Assembly (NCBI GenBank): GCA_934691925.1
Contig: CAKUTI010000001.1
Location: 62,001-126,000, forward strand
Direction of reading: 5' to 3'
Source: an uncultured Treponema sp.
Lineage (GTDB): Bacteria; Spirochaetota; Spirochaetia; Treponematales; Treponemataceae
DNA: 64,000 nucleotides
The translations under genes and the position numbers were made by a program. The notes beneath the pieces are model-generated. The model had not been told where the DNA came from and did no database searches. It worked only from the letters and a program-made list of their open reading frames with translations. The stretch's first letter is position 1. Every line of letters starts with the position of its first letter. Below are positions 32,215-42,856 of the stretch, piece after piece.

Positions 32215-35200
32215 GTGTACAAGTCAATCGATTCAAAAGCAGATTTTCCGAAACAGGAAGAAGAAGTTTTAAAATTTTGGGAATCCAACGATATTTTTAA
32301 GAAGTCGATTCGCCAGCGCGACAAGGCTGAGGAATTTGTATTTTTTGACGGACCTCCATTTGCTACAGGTCTGCCTCATTTTGGACATTTTATTCCGTCT
32401 ACGATAAAAGATATTATTCCGCGCTACCAGACGATGAAGGGCAAGAAAGTCGAGCGACGGTTTGGCTGGGACTGCCATGGGCTTCCTGTTGAGAATTTGA
32501 TTGAGAAGGAGCTTGGAATCAACTCTAAGCACGAGATTGAGGCTTACGGAGTCGCGAATTTCAACGACAAGTGCAAGGCTTCGGTTCTTAAATACACTTC
32601 TGAATGGCGAAAGACAATCACCCGCATGGGACGCTGGGTTGATTTTGACAACGACTACAAGACGATGAATCCTGACTACATGGAGTCAATCTGGTGGGTT
32701 GCAAAGGCTTTGTGGGACAAGGGCTTGATTTACGAGGGAAAATATATTCTTCCGTACTGCCCGCGCTGCGCGACTGTTCTTTCAACGCACGAGCTTGCTC
32801 AGGGATATAAGGACGTTACCGAGGCTGCTGTTACTGTTCGCTTCAAGGTTACAAAAGCTCCTGCTTCTTTTGATGACAAGGAGATGGAGAACGGCAGAAC
32901 TTACTTTGTGGCATGGACTACAACTCCGTGGACTTTGCCTTCTAACCTTGGTCTTTGCATGGGCCCTGAGATTGACTACGTTAAGATTCTCGATAAGGAA
33001 TCCGGCGACTATTACATAATGGCCGAGGCTCGTCTTGGCGCTTATTATAAGAATGAGGACGAGTACGAAATCATCTATACAAAGAAAGGAAAAGATTTTG
33101 TAGGCGCGCGTTATGAGCCTCTCTTCCCTTATTTTGAAAAGCTCGCTGATTCTTCTGAGTGCGAGAAGATTTCCGGCCAGAAATGTGCTGAAGGCGCGTT
33201 CAGAATGTTCAATGCGGACTATGTTTCAACTGAGGACGGAACTGGAATTGTTCATATCGCGCCTGCTTTCGGTGAGGACGACAACAAGGTCTTTAGAGGA
33301 AGCGGTGTTCCGAATGTTGAGCCGATTGACGCTGAGTGCAAATTCACTTCTGATGTTTCTGACTATAAAGGACGATTTGTAAAGGATTGCGACAAGGACA
33401 TCATTGCGCGTCTTAAAGCTGAAAAAAAACTTGTAAAAAAAGACCAGCATACGCACTCTTATCCGCACTGCTGGAGATGCGGCTCGCCTCTTATTTACCG
33501 AGGAATCGGCTCGTGGTTTGTAAAGGTCGCAGACTATCATAAGGAACTTTTGAATTCTAATAGCCAGATTAAATGGCAGCCGGCGCACATCAAAGAGGGA
33601 AGATTCGGAAAATGGCTTGCCGGCGCGCGCGACTGGGCTGTTAGCCGCAACCGCTACTGGGGAAACCCGATTCCAATCTGGAGATGCGACAATTCTGACT
33701 GCGGACACAAAGTCTGCGTAGGCTCGAGAAAGGAGCTTGAAGAACTTTCTGGCGTTTATCCTGAGGACTTGCACAAGCAGTTTGTTGATAAAATCACTTT
33801 TGCCTGCCCTGAATGTAAAAAAGGCACAATGCGCCGTATTCCTGAAGTTTTCGACTGCTGGTTTGAGTCCGGCTCAATGCCTTATGCCGAGCAGCATTAT
33901 CCTTTTGAGAACAAGGAATATTTTGAGAAGCACTTTCCTGCGGACTTTATTTCCGAGGGGCTTGACCAGACACGCGGCTGGTTCTACACGCTTACAATTC
34001 TTGCGACACATCTTCTTGGAAAGCCTGCGTTCAAGAACTGCATTGTAAACGGCCTTGTCTTGGCTGAGGACGGACGCAAGATGTCAAAGTCTTTACGAAA
34101 CTACACTGACCCGGTTGAGGCAATCAACAAGTTCGGCGCGGACGCAATCCGCCTGTTCCTTACTCACTCGGCAGTTGTGAAAGCCGATGACCTTCGCTAT
34201 TCGGACAACGGCGTGCGCGAGGTCATCAAGAATTTCCTGATTCCGCTTTGGTCTGGCTACTCGTTCTTTATCACTTACGCAAATATTGACAAAATCACTT
34301 GCACAGGACACGAGTTTGACAGCAAGAAGCCTTCTTCTCCGCTTGACGCTTGGATTGTTTCTGTCGCGCAGAAAATGGTTAAAGACGTTTCATCTGCCCT
34401 TGACGACTATGACTTGAGCGCGGCAATTGACCCGCTTATCAATTTTATCGACGAGCTTAACAACTGGTATATCAGACGTTCAAGAAGAAGATTCTGGAAG
34501 TCTGAAAACGACGCTGACAAAAAAGAGGCTTATGCGGCTCTTTACTACGCTCTTATGACTTTTGCAAAAGTCGCGGCTCCGTTTATTCCGTTTGTTACAG
34601 AAGAAATCTATCAGAATCTGAAAACTGAAAGCGACCCTGAGTCTGTTCATCTTTGCGATTTCCCTGTCTACAACGAGAATCTAAGAGACGAGGCTCTTGA
34701 ATTCAAGATGGCGACTGTGCAGAAAGCGGTTTCAATGGGACATTCCCTTAGAAACACTTTCAACTTGAAAAACCGCCAGCCACTTGCAAAGGCGGAACTT
34801 GTAACACGCAACGAGGACGAGCGCAAGGTTCTTGAATCGATGAAAGACACAATAATCGAGGAGCTTAACGTAAAGTCTGTTGAATTCCACGACAAGGAAA
34901 GCGACCTGGTTGAATACAGCGCGAAGGCGAATTTCAAGGTTCTTGGAAAGAAGCTCGGGCCTAAGATGAAAGCCGCCGCAGCTGAAATCCTTAAGCTTTC
35001 TGATTCTGAAATTGCGAAAGTTGTTGACGGCGGAAAAGTTTCAATCACTGTTGACGGCGAGAATGTGGAGCTTGACGGCGAGTCAATCCTTGTTGAAAGA
35101 AAAGAGAAGGAAGACTTGAAAGTTCTAAATGACGGAACTTTGACTGTCGCTTTGGACACGAAAATTTCAGACGACCTTAGAAAAGAAGGCTACGTTCGCG

Positions 35201-35430
35201 ACTTAATCCGCGGAATTCAGAATCTTAGAAAGGAAAGCGGATTTGAAGTTTCAGACAGAATCGTTCTGACTTTGGGCGGAGACGCTGAGCTAAAATCTGC
35301 CTACGAGATGTTCAAGGACTTGATTTCAGGCGAGACTTTGGCTGTGAAATCAGAATGGAAAGATGATTTTTCCGGCTCAGACATTGATTCTGAAGACAAA
35401 AAATGGAGAGCGAGCGTTGTTAAAGCGTAA
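32215..35430 (+). CDS. ileS: Isoleucyl-tRNA synthetase, eukaryote-like (type 2)
   Basis: The 1071-residue class I enzyme charges tRNA-Ile. It has GLPHFGHF (the HIGH box), CPRC and CWRCG zinc pairs, an editing CP1 domain, and KMSKSLRN. The length and the C-terminal domain of about 1040-1080 residues, together with the KMSKS context, match the eukaryote-like type 2 form, which is known elsewhere to resist mupirocin; resistance here is inference. GTG 32215 has AAGAGGAA upstream and is preferred to TTG 32194. Confidence 0.93.
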   Translation: MYKSIDSKADFPKQEEEVLKFWESNDIFKKSIRQRDKAEEFVFFDGPPFATGLPHFGHFIPSTIKDIIPRYQTMKGKKVERRFGWDCHGLPVENLIEKELGINSKHEIEAYGVANFNDKCKASVLKYTSEWRKTITRMGRWVDFDNDYKTMNPDYMESIWWVAKALWDKGLIYEGKYILPYCPRCATVLSTHELAQGYKDVTEAAVTVRFKVTKAPASFDDKEMENGRTYFVAWTTTPWTLPSNLGLCMGPEIDYVKILDKESGDYYIMAEARLGAYYKNEDEYEIIYTKKGKDFVGARYEPLFPYFEKLADSSECEKISGQKCAEGAFRMFNADYVSTEDGTGIVHIAPAFGEDDNKVFRGSGVPNVEPIDAECKFTSDVSDYKGRFVKDCDKDIIARLKAEKKLVKKDQHTHSYPHCWRCGSPLIYRGIGSWFVKVADYHKELLNSNSQIKWQPAHIKEGRFGKWLAGARDWAVSRNRYWGNPIPIWRCDNSDCGHKVCVGSRKELEELSGVYPEDLHKQFVDKITFACPECKKGTMRRIPEVFDCWFESGSMPYAEQHYPFENKEYFEKHFPADFISEGLDQTRGWFYTLTILATHLLGKPAFKNCIVNGLVLAEDGRKMSKSLRNYTDPVEAINKFGADAIRLFLTHSAVVKADDLRYSDNGVREVIKNFLIPLWSGYSFFITYANIDKITCTGHEFDSKKPSSPLDAWIVSVAQKMVKDVSSALDDYDLSAAIDPLINFIDELNNWYIRRSRRRFWKSENDADKKEAYAALYYALMTFAKVAAPFIPFVTEEIYQNLKTESDPESVHLCDFPVYNENLRDEALEFKMATVQKAVSMGHSLRNTFNLKNRQPLAKAELVTRNEDERKVLESMKDTIIEELNVKSVEFHDKESDLVEYSAKANFKVLGKKLGPKMKAAAAEILKLSDSEIAKVVDGGKVSITVDGENVELDGESILVERKEKEDLKVLNDGTLTVALDTKISDDLRKEGYVRDLIRGIQNLRKESGFEVSDRIVLTLGGDAELKSAYEMFKDLISGETLAVKSEWKDDFSGSDIDSEDKKWRASVVKA

Positions 35431-36265
35431 ATTCTCAAGACTTGCCGCTGTTGTTTTTACGGCGGCAAGCCTTTTTTTTGCAGGCTGCAAGTCTGCTCCT
35501 GTTGAAAATCCTGTTGACCCGGTGGAGCTTTTGGACGATGACGGCGCGGTTTATTTCGTTGTTCCTGTTCAGGCAAATCAGGATTTTGTGAATCAGGCTG
35601 TAATGCGCCTTTCAAGCTGCGGCGAAAGCGATGCAAAGAAAATTTCTGAGCGGACTGACAACATTTATATTTGCGTCGGCTTGAACGGAAAAGTGCAGCT
35701 TTCTGCTGACGGAAATTTTCCTTCAAGAATGATTAGCCTTGCCCTGACAGAGAAAAAAGGCTGGTCGAAAAATCAGTACAAAAACTACAGATATTATTCA
35801 AGTGAAAAGTCGAAATATCAGGTGAGCTTGCCGTCGTCTTCTGTTGCTGCGGTCTCGAAAAATGTTGAGACAATGCTTGAGCGTTTTGACGAGTGCGCGA
35901 ACAACGACCTTCATTCCATTTCAATGCGCGAGGACGTTTACGCTTTTCTTAAATCTGAAAATTCAGGAGACATTCTGGTTTACGCTCCAGCTCCGAAAAC
36001 TTTCATAAAGACTTTTATCGGCGCGAATGTGTCGTCTCCTGTTGAAAGCATTTCTGGCGAGTTCAAAAATTTGAAAGACGGAAAGCAGTTCGGACTTAAA
36101 ATCGTCTTGAAGATGAATGATTCGAGAACTGTAAAGGCTGCCTGCGCCGCTTTGAAAATCGCTTTGTTCCCGATTCCAGCAAAAATCGTGCAGACAGGCG
36201 CGGCTGAAATCACAATCACAGATATTACTCTCGGATATGACAGTTTATTGAGATTCTTAAAATAA
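35417..36265 (+). CDS. Putative lipoprotein of unknown function
   Basis: TTG 35417 lies within the last codons of ileS (14-nt overlap), with GGAGAG six bases upstream. The 282-residue product has a lipoprotein signal ending [11 protein letters not shown] (Cys about 22). The mature part, from [18 protein letters not shown], alternates strands and helices, and recurring residues suggest two similar halves. I do not recognise the family. Overlap with ileS suggests co-transcription. The next gene starts 13 nt later. Confidence 0.7.
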   Translation: MLKRKFSRLAAVVFTAASLFFAGCKSAPVENPVDPVELLDDDGAVYFVVPVQANQDFVNQAVMRLSSCGESDAKKISERTDNIYICVGLNGKVQLSADGNFPSRMISLALTEKKGWSKNQYKNYRYYSSEKSKYQVSLPSSSVAAVSKNVETMLERFDECANNDLHSISMREDVYAFLKSENSGDILVYAPAPKTFIKTFIGANVSSPVESISGEFKNLKDGKQFGLKIVLKMNDSRTVKAACAALKIALFPIPAKIVQTGAAEITITDITLGYDSLLRFLK

Positions 36266-36278
36266 AGAGGTGCGAAAA

Positions 36279-37319
36279 ATGAACAAGAACGGAGAAAAAA
36301 TAATCTTGAAAGCCGAAGATTTAGACGGATATTTGACAAAAGGTGATCAGGACAAAATTGCTCTTCTTGGCGAAATGTACAAGGAGGCAATGCAGTATTT
36401 TGAGCCGAAAAACGAGGAGAAAATCGTTGAGTGCTTTGATAAAATCGGACACGAGCTTCAGAAAATCTGCAAGGAGAATCCTCAGATAAAAGTTTTCTCT
36501 TTTGAAACAGAAGAGGGAAGCCATGCCGAGGCGAGCCGCGTCATTTCAAAACTCCGCGATGTGAACACAGACCATCAGGAATTTGTCTATTACTCGCAGC
36601 GCGCGTATGAGATGCTTTTCCGCCTTGCCTACACTGACAAGCACGAAGACAAAAAAGGCCATTTTATAGTCAAGACTCCTGTAACTTATCCGTGCCAGAA
36701 TTACGCTGTTCACAAAATTCCTGACATTGACTCAAGAATCGAGAATTCTGTAATGTGCGTAATGCTCCGCGGCGCGCTTCTTCCGAGCATAATCATGTCA
36801 AAGGAGATTGAGGCGTATTCAAGCCATAAATATGTTACGCCGTTCGCTCTTTTCAAAATCAACCGTGACGACTCAAAATCCGAGAACAATATGGAATACA
36901 TTCTCGACCTTCACAAGTCGTTCTTTAATCTTGAGGAGCTTGACGGAAAGGACTGGGTTTTTGCAGACCCGATGAATGCGACAGGCGGCTCTCTTGTTAC
37001 GGTTGTGAAATATCTTGAGTCTCAGGGAGTTCATCCAAAGTCGATAAGATTTTTCAACGTGATTTCCGCTTTGAAAGGAACTTTGCGTGTTGCCCGCGCG
37101 CTTCCAAACTGCACTCTTTACACGATGTGGCTTGACCCGGTCTTGAATGAGAAAGCGTACATTATGCCTGGCTTGGGCGATGCCGGCGACCGTCTGAACG
37201 GCTGCGACAAGAAAGAGAATCCAAGAAACATTATCCGCTTGATTGCCGACTACGGAGCTTCAATCGCGTCTCTTTATCATAACCAGCTCACAAAAATCGA
37301 GCAGACAGTCTTGGGCTGA
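36279..37319 (+). CDS. Uracil phosphoribosyltransferase-like protein, extended
   Basis: The C-terminal two thirds have the PRPP-binding [14 protein letters not shown] and the UPRT signature [12 protein letters not shown], which bind PRPP and uracil. UPRTs are about 210 residues; this one has 346, with an N-terminal helical extension (~1-130). The catalytic loop otherwise looks ordinary (LRGALLP for the start of the domain). Pyrimidine salvage is likely, but a nucleotide-regulatory role cannot be excluded. ATG 36279, with AGAGG seven bases upstream, is preferred over the upstream GTG. Confidence 0.75.
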   Translation: MNKNGEKIILKAEDLDGYLTKGDQDKIALLGEMYKEAMQYFEPKNEEKIVECFDKIGHELQKICKENPQIKVFSFETEEGSHAEASRVISKLRDVNTDHQEFVYYSQRAYEMLFRLAYTDKHEDKKGHFIVKTPVTYPCQNYAVHKIPDIDSRIENSVMCVMLRGALLPSIIMSKEIEAYSSHKYVTPFALFKINRDDSKSENNMEYILDLHKSFFNLEELDGKDWVFADPMNATGGSLVTVVKYLESQGVHPKSIRFFNVISALKGTLRVARALPNCTLYTMWLDPVLNEKAYIMPGLGDAGDRLNGCDKKENPRNIIRLIADYGASIASLYHNQLTKIEQTVLG

Positions 37320-37332
37320 AAATTTGGCAAAG

Positions 37333-37929
37333 ATGAAGCTTAAGTTTTTTTTGATTTCCTTAGCCATTTCCTTAGTTTTTTTCGGCTGCGCCTCGAGTCA
37401 AATTTCTGATTTTGGAATAAGAGTTCCGGGCGAGACGAAAATTATCCTGAAAAATCTCGCCGTTGAGTACAATGCGATTGGCGACGGCTATATGGAAATC
37501 AAAAATTACACGAAGGCGATTGAGTATTATGAAAAGGCTTTGCGCGACAAGGATTTGTACTTGCCAGTTTATTACAAGCTTGCCCGCGCTTATGCTCTTG
37601 GAAAAAACTACGGCAAGGCGGTTGACGCTTACGAGCATTTGCTTTCGCTTGATAAGGACAATCTTTCGCTGAAACTTTCGCTTGCTTATGTTTACGCTGT
37701 GAAAGGCGACACCGACACGGCGATTGCAAAATACAAGATTTTGATGGAAGAAAATCCTTACGACGAGTCGATTCTTGAAAACTACATGACGCTTTTGCTG
37801 AATGTGGGCAGGGCAGAAGACGCGGAAAAATATTTCTTTGTTATGAAAGAGAAATTTCCTGACAACAGCCAGCTTTCGTCTTTTGCCCAGAAACTTTCAG
37901 ATTTGCTCGATGACTTCAATCCGAACTAA
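37333..37929 (+). CDS. TPR lipoprotein
   Basis: The signal SLAISLVFFGCASS gives a lipidated Cys at about 19. Four to five TPR-type helices follow, including AIEYYEKALRDKDL, YYKLARAYALGKNYGKAVDAY and LKLSLAYVYAVKGDTDTAIAKY. TPR lipoproteins of treponemes usually scaffold envelope complexes. ATG 37333 is the only start with a proper signal. It is 13 nt after the UPRT-like gene, and only a weak hairpin (37935-37970) follows before the convergent gene at 38059. Confidence 0.85.
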   Translation: MKLKFFLISLAISLVFFGCASSQISDFGIRVPGETKIILKNLAVEYNAIGDGYMEIKNYTKAIEYYEKALRDKDLYLPVYYKLARAYALGKNYGKAVDAYEHLLSLDKDNLSLKLSLAYVYAVKGDTDTAIAKYKILMEENPYDESILENYMTLLLNVGRAEDAEKYFFVMKEKFPDNSQLSSFAQKLSDLLDDFNPN

Positions 37930-38058
37930 AAGTCTTTTGATTTTTGCAGAGCTGGCAAAAGTTTTTTAATTTTGAGAGTCTTTTGTTTTTCCGAGATTCT
38001 TTTATTTCGCTTTTTTTTTAATTTTGATTTTCCGCTTTTGTTTCTGTTTGCGCGGTTT

Positions 38059-39804
38059 TTAGTCTTTCTTGCTTTCTATATATTCTTTGTATTTTTGAGG
38101 ATTTGCCCTGAAAGCGATAATTGGCGAGTCCGGGTCTTCGAGAGCGTGGCTCAAAGCCTGTGCCGCTTCTGTTTCGAGCCTTTGCGAGCCCACATTTCTT
38201 CCGCTTACTGATGAAAGCCCGATTACAACTTCGTTTGCCGAGTTGTTTTCTCTAAGATAAGAAGTCATATTCTCATAGATTTTGTCGAAAGTCTCTGCGC
38301 ATAAAGATAAATCTTCGTTGTATAAAATAATTGCGTAGCCGTCGGAATTGTATTCGAAAATTTCCGCAGTTTCTGAAATGTCGTTTTTTAAGATTTCGAT
38401 GAGCTTGTTTGAAATTGAGTTTCCACGGTCAAGATTGTTGATTTTCAAAAGCGCGAGCGTAAGCTCCTTTTTTTCATCTAGCGACTGTTTTATCTTTTTT
38501 CCGAGATTTTCAGAAAGCGAGCTTTGCATTTTCAAGCCTGTCGCAGGAGAAATGTCAGCGTTTTCATCAAAGTCGAAATTGCTAAGAAAATCGCCGCTTC
38601 CATTTGTATTTTCATTTGACGTTTCAAATTTTTCTGATTCTTCTTCACCAAAGTTTTCGTTCGTTGCGTTTATCGCTTTTTCTTCTTCAAGAGTTTTTTC
38701 GTCATTTTCGCTAGTTTTTTTAGATTCTGAAAAAGAATCGTTGTTTAAATTCTCTGAAAAATCTTCATCGTTTCTTTCGTTTTTTAAGCCAGCAGAAAAG
38801 TCATCGTCCTGAATGTCAAAATCGCCGTCTGAGATGTCTGTCGCAAAGGGAAGAACTGATTCTTCCTCATTTTCATTAAAATTTTCTGATTTTGATTCTT
38901 CTATTTTTAGATTTTCTTTCGTCGATTCTGTCTTTTGAGCGTTTTCTTCTATGTATCCTGCATATTCTGTGTTTGTCTTGTTTTCTTCGTCGCCGTTGTA
39001 AGTTTCAAAAAACTGATTTTTTTCTCTGTTTTCAGAAAGCGAATTTGAAGCTGAGTCATTTGATTCAGAATCCGAGGATTCCGAGTCCTCTGTTTTTTCC
39101 TGATTCATTTGCTTTTCCGCGTTATCTTCGCCGCCGCCAAAGTCAAGCTTGTCAAAAGGATTCTCTTCATTTTCTGCTTTTTCATCAGGCTCGTCTAAAA
39201 ATTCCGCGTTGTCTGCGTTGTCGTCAAAAATATTGTTCTCGTCTCCGTAGTAAATATTTATCTCATCATTAAGATTTTTGCCGGTGTCAATTTTTGCTTT
39301 TGAATTAGTTTTTTCTTTTTTGTCGCGCAAAATCACCAGAAGAATCAGCGAGATTGAAGTTCCGAGCAGAATCAGCACAAAAGCGAACTGCGCGTAATGA
39401 TAGACGGAATTTGTCTGAATCGAGTACATCGAAGCCGAAATCGTGAGCGAAATTCCGCCGTTTGAAGCTTGAGTTTTCTTGAAAGTGTTTGTTAGCGAAG
39501 GCGAGGGCAATGAAAATCCCGCTGGGGGATAAGAATAGATTAGGTTTCCGTTCGCTTCAAGGCGGAGCGCGCTGTAATTTTCGATTTTTCCAATTGCTTC
39601 TATGAATTTTTTTGAAAAGTCAGGCGTTCCGATTCTGTATTGGTTCGCAGCGTTCACGGTCTTGAAAACTAAAGTGTCAAAAACACGCTCGTTATGCTCG
39701 CTGCCTGATTTTCCGTCCTGATAAATGCCAATTCCAAACCACGATAAAGCCGCAATAAAAAGTAAAATACTGATAATCGAAATTATTGTAATTGGTCTTT
39801 TCAT
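38059..39804 (-). CDS. Membrane protein with acidic linker and degenerate GGDEF-like domain
   Basis: Residues 8-28 and ~140-160 are membrane spans around an extracytoplasmic sensor-like region. A ~230-residue Glu/Asn/Ser-rich linker follows, and the last ~125 residues (ALLKINNLDRGNSISNKLIE, YNSDGYAIILYNED) resemble a GGDEF fold whose active-site signature is lost (SDGYA in place of GGDEF). It may sense or bind a nucleotide without making c-di-GMP. The start overlaps the end of the DUF115 gene by four bases. Confidence 0.6.
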   Translation of the reverse strand: MKRPITIISIISILLFIAALSWFGIGIYQDGKSGSEHNERVFDTLVFKTVNAANQYRIGTPDFSKKFIEAIGKIENYSALRLEANGNLIYSYPPAGFSLPSPSLTNTFKKTQASNGGISLTISASMYSIQTNSVYHYAQFAFVLILLGTSISLILLVILRDKKEKTNSKAKIDTGKNLNDEINIYYGDENNIFDDNADNAEFLDEPDEKAENEENPFDKLDFGGGEDNAEKQMNQEKTEDSESSDSESNDSASNSLSENREKNQFFETYNGDEENKTNTEYAGYIEENAQKTESTKENLKIEESKSENFNENEEESVLPFATDISDGDFDIQDDDFSAGLKNERNDEDFSENLNNDSFSESKKTSENDEKTLEEEKAINATNENFGEEESEKFETSNENTNGSGDFLSNFDFDENADISPATGLKMQSSLSENLGKKIKQSLDEKKELTLALLKINNLDRGNSISNKLIEILKNDISETAEIFEYNSDGYAIILYNEDLSLCAETFDKIYENMTSYLRENNSANEVVIGLSSVSGRNVGSQRLETEAAQALSHALEDPDSPIIAFRANPQKYKEYIESKKD

Positions 39805-41288
39805 AGACTTTCAGTATAACTTAATGCTTTGGAGTATGCAAGAAAACGGTTTCCGTCGAGCGCGGCGCAGAGCGGAATCAACGTCGCGAAAATAGGCGCG
39901 TTTATGTCGATTTCGTCTTTTGATTTTTTGATTTTTTTTAGCTCGGCGATGTAATTTTTCTTGAAATCTTGAAAATCGAATCTTTCAAAAGTTTTTTTTG
40001 CTTCGTTTTGCGGATTTTCTGAAAAATATTCGTTTTCTTGCTTTTTTTTGATTCCGTGAGAAGCAAAAAAATCTTCCATCGTTTTTTTGTAGGACTCTAG
40101 AATTTCCGTCGTGAACTGATTTTCTGAAATCGCCTTGATTTCTGTCCTGTAAAGAAGATTCACGAATTTTGATTCCGCGTTTTTGATCCTGTTTTCATTT
40201 TGCCTGAAATTCGCGTCAAGATAAGTTCCTTTTGCGTATGGAAGACCGTTTATATAGGAAAAATCCGCTCCGAAAATTTTTAGATTTTTGAATCCTGAGA
40301 GAACTGCGAAATTTGCCGCTGCGATTGTTACAGTTCCGCTTCCTGTTTCAAGATGAACAAAATGATTTTTTCCGCTGTAGCGGCTCGCGTAAATTGCAAG
40401 CGGATGCGAGGATTCTGAAAGCAAAACTCTGTTTCCGCTTTTTAGGATTTTTTGAACCGCGTCTGAATTGGAGCACAAGTCAAAGACAAATTTCGTTTTT
40501 TTTGCCGGAGAAAACATAAAATGCGAGTGCGAAACCATTTGCCCGTCAACAGAGACGACAACGTCCGCGGCGATTCCGTTTTTTGAAAGCGCGTCGTAAG
40601 CAGTATCCGTTGAAATTATAAAATATTTTTCCAGGCTGCTTTTTAGCTCTTTTATCGTTTCGTTAAGGCTCGGTCCTGCCGCAATTATTGCCGCCGTTTT
40701 TGAAACTGGAAAATCCGAGACAAAGTCCTGAAAAATTTCGCATTTTTTGGCGAAAGAAAGGTTTTTTAATATATTTTTCTGCCAGATTTTTCCGAAATGC
40801 TTTTGAACCGAATAGTCAGCAGAAACAGTTTTTATCGCGCGGTTTATAATTTCAATTTCCTCTTTTGCAGTTTTTTGAAACGCGTTTTCATAGGCGCGGA
40901 GCGGCTTTACAAAAAGATTTCCGTCAACGGATGGAAGATAATTTTCAACAATCGTTTTTTCAAGATTTTTTTTGTCTGTGATAAAAACATTTTTTTCGGA
41001 TTTTAGATTTTTCACAGTTTCAATCTGCGAAAGAAAATCGATGTCCGCGCTTGAATTTTCAACTGCGACTATTTTTGACGATGGAAATTTCTCGCGCAGT
41101 TTTTTTATGTGGTAGCCGCCGCAAAGCCCCAAGACAATGAAAAATCCGTTTTCTTCAAACTGGGCGGCGAAATTTTCTGCCTCGCGCTCGGGCGAATATT
41201 TTGAATGGAATGAAATTCCGTCTTTCACAGGAATTTTTTTGCCGTCTTTCGAGAAAATTATGCCTGAATAAAAAATTTCTTCGCTCAT
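39801..41288 (-). CDS. DUF115/Maf-type motility-associated protein
   Basis: The central KTAAIIAAGPSLNETI and DVVVSVDGQM segments define the DUF115 (MAF-flag10/Maf) family, whose members link to flagellin glycosylation or modification. The N-terminus (ENFAAQFEENGFFIVLGLCGGYH) looks like a Rossmann start. At 495 residues it is full length. A paralogue lies just upstream on the same strand (23 nt away). Confidence 0.8.
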   Translation of the reverse strand: MSEEIFYSGIIFSKDGKKIPVKDGISFHSKYSPEREAENFAAQFEENGFFIVLGLCGGYHIKKLREKFPSSKIVAVENSSADIDFLSQIETVKNLKSEKNVFITDKKNLEKTIVENYLPSVDGNLFVKPLRAYENAFQKTAKEEIEIINRAIKTVSADYSVQKHFGKIWQKNILKNLSFAKKCEIFQDFVSDFPVSKTAAIIAAGPSLNETIKELKSSLEKYFIISTDTAYDALSKNGIAADVVVSVDGQMVSHSHFMFSPAKKTKFVFDLCSNSDAVQKILKSGNRVLLSESSHPLAIYASRYSGKNHFVHLETGSGTVTIAAANFAVLSGFKNLKIFGADFSYINGLPYAKGTYLDANFRQNENRIKNAESKFVNLLYRTEIKAISENQFTTEILESYKKTMEDFFASHGIKKKQENEYFSENPQNEAKKTFERFDFQDFKKNYIAELKKIKKSKDEIDINAPIFATLIPLCAALDGNRFLAYSKALSYTESL

Positions 41289-41311
41289 TTTTCAGTTTTT
41301 TTAAGAAGATT

Positions 41312-42853
41312 TCAGATTTTTTCTTCAATTTCTTTTAAGAGATTTTCGGTTTTTTCTTTGAGATTTTTCTTTAATTCAAGTTTTTTTTCTTCGCTGATTT
41401 CTCTTTTTAATAGAAGAAAATCGAGCGGAAAAACTTCGCTGATGAAAAATTCTGAAGCGGAAAGCTCTCTTAACTTTGAAATTATTTTTTCTTTTCTTCC
41501 TGATTCTGATATTTGAATCTTGAAATATTTTTTTTGAATCTGATTTTGCGTGTTTCCATTTCTGTTTTTTTCAGATTTTTCTGAAAATTTTTCAAAATCT
41601 TTCCAGCTGATGTCTTTTATCTCGCCTAGCGAAAACGGAAAATCGTAGTCATCTGAAATTCTGAAAACCCGCCTGGAAAATCTTTTTGAATTTGAGACAA
41701 ACCAGTTTCTGTAAATTTCAAGCGTTTCTTTTGAGCCGAATCTTGATTTCGTGAGCCTTGTTTCTTTTGGCGAAATGCGGAAGTCGCTTTTTTGCGAGAA
41801 GATTTCAAGCGCGTTTGGCTGTGTGTGCTGAAATCCTTTTGATGGAGCCTGGTCGAATCCTGCAAGGAAAATCTTTGAGCTTGTGAAGGAAAATGCGAAT
41901 TCGAGGGCTGTTCCCGCGACAGTTCCGTTTCTTTTTGTGAGAAGAAAAGGGCAGTTTATCGCTTGCAAAAGCTCTTTTTCAAGCCCGTCTTCATAGCAAA
42001 GCGGAACGATTTGATTTTTTTCAAGGATTTCTGAAAAGCAGGCGCCTTCTGCTTCAATTCCAAAAGTCCGGTCGCTGTTTTTCTTTGAATCAGAAATCAG
42101 TGAAAGATGACGTTTTGCCCAAAATCCGCCGTCAGTTGAAATTGTAAAGTCAGGCTCGATTCCAGACGAGACTATCGGAAAAAGCGCGGAAGAGACTGCA
42201 ATCAAAAAAAAGTTTTCGCGGTATTTTTTTATGAAAGAAAGCGAATCTTCCAGCGACGGACCTGATGCTGCAATCAAAACTTGCTTTTGAAATTTTGATT
42301 TTCCGCATTTTGAAAAGTCAAAGACAAATCCTGATTCGATTTTTTTGCAGAACTTCACGGAATTCTTTAGCCATCGTTTTGAAAAATATGAGCGCGTTCC
42401 AAGAACGTCTCTCGCTTTTAAAATCGCTTTTTTAATTTCCTGCCAGCATTTGAAATTTTCTTCTGGAAAAATATTTTTGCTCGGCTGCCAGTCAAAAAGG
42501 AGCGTGCTCATCAGAACTTCTTCGCCGAGCGCGTTGTAAAGGTCTGAGCTTAAATTGCAGAAATTTTCGTCTGCGCCGTAAAAAACGAAGTCCCAAAGCG
42601 AGTCAGAATCCCTGAAATTTTCGAGAAATCTTATACAGCAGATTTTCGCGTCCGGAAATCTTTTCCGTAAATTTTTTGCGCAGTAGGATAGGGCAGGCTC
42701 AAGAATTATGACGCACAAAGGAGAAAAATCCGCCGGCAAACTTTCAGCAAATTTTTCTCCTTCTAAAGATGGATTGTATTTTGAGTGGAGCGATTTTCCG
42801 TTGACTGCGCAGGTTTTGTCTCCGTTTTTCGCGGAAAAAAATTCCACAGCCAA
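41312..42853 (-). CDS. DUF115/Maf-type protein, second copy
   Basis: The 513-residue paralogue of the previous gene has KQVLIAASGPSLEDSLSFI, DFTISTDGGFWAK, and KIFLAGFDQAPS. It is Lys/Phe/Ser-rich with a coiled C-terminal tail (LELKKNLKEKTENLLKEIEE). Two adjacent Maf paralogues suggest that two flagellar filament proteins are modified, since treponemes make several. Confidence 0.75.
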   Translation of the reverse strand: MAVEFFSAKNGDKTCAVNGKSLHSKYNPSLEGEKFAESLPADFSPLCVIILEPALSYCAKNLRKRFPDAKICCIRFLENFRDSDSLWDFVFYGADENFCNLSSDLYNALGEEVLMSTLLFDWQPSKNIFPEENFKCWQEIKKAILKARDVLGTRSYFSKRWLKNSVKFCKKIESGFVFDFSKCGKSKFQKQVLIAASGPSLEDSLSFIKKYRENFFLIAVSSALFPIVSSGIEPDFTISTDGGFWAKRHLSLISDSKKNSDRTFGIEAEGACFSEILEKNQIVPLCYEDGLEKELLQAINCPFLLTKRNGTVAGTALEFAFSFTSSKIFLAGFDQAPSKGFQHTQPNALEIFSQKSDFRISPKETRLTKSRFGSKETLEIYRNWFVSNSKRFSRRVFRISDDYDFPFSLGEIKDISWKDFEKFSEKSEKNRNGNTQNQIQKKYFKIQISESGRKEKIISKLRELSASEFFISEVFPLDFLLLKREISEEKKLELKKNLKEKTENLLKEIEEKI

Positions 42854-42856
42854 TTT

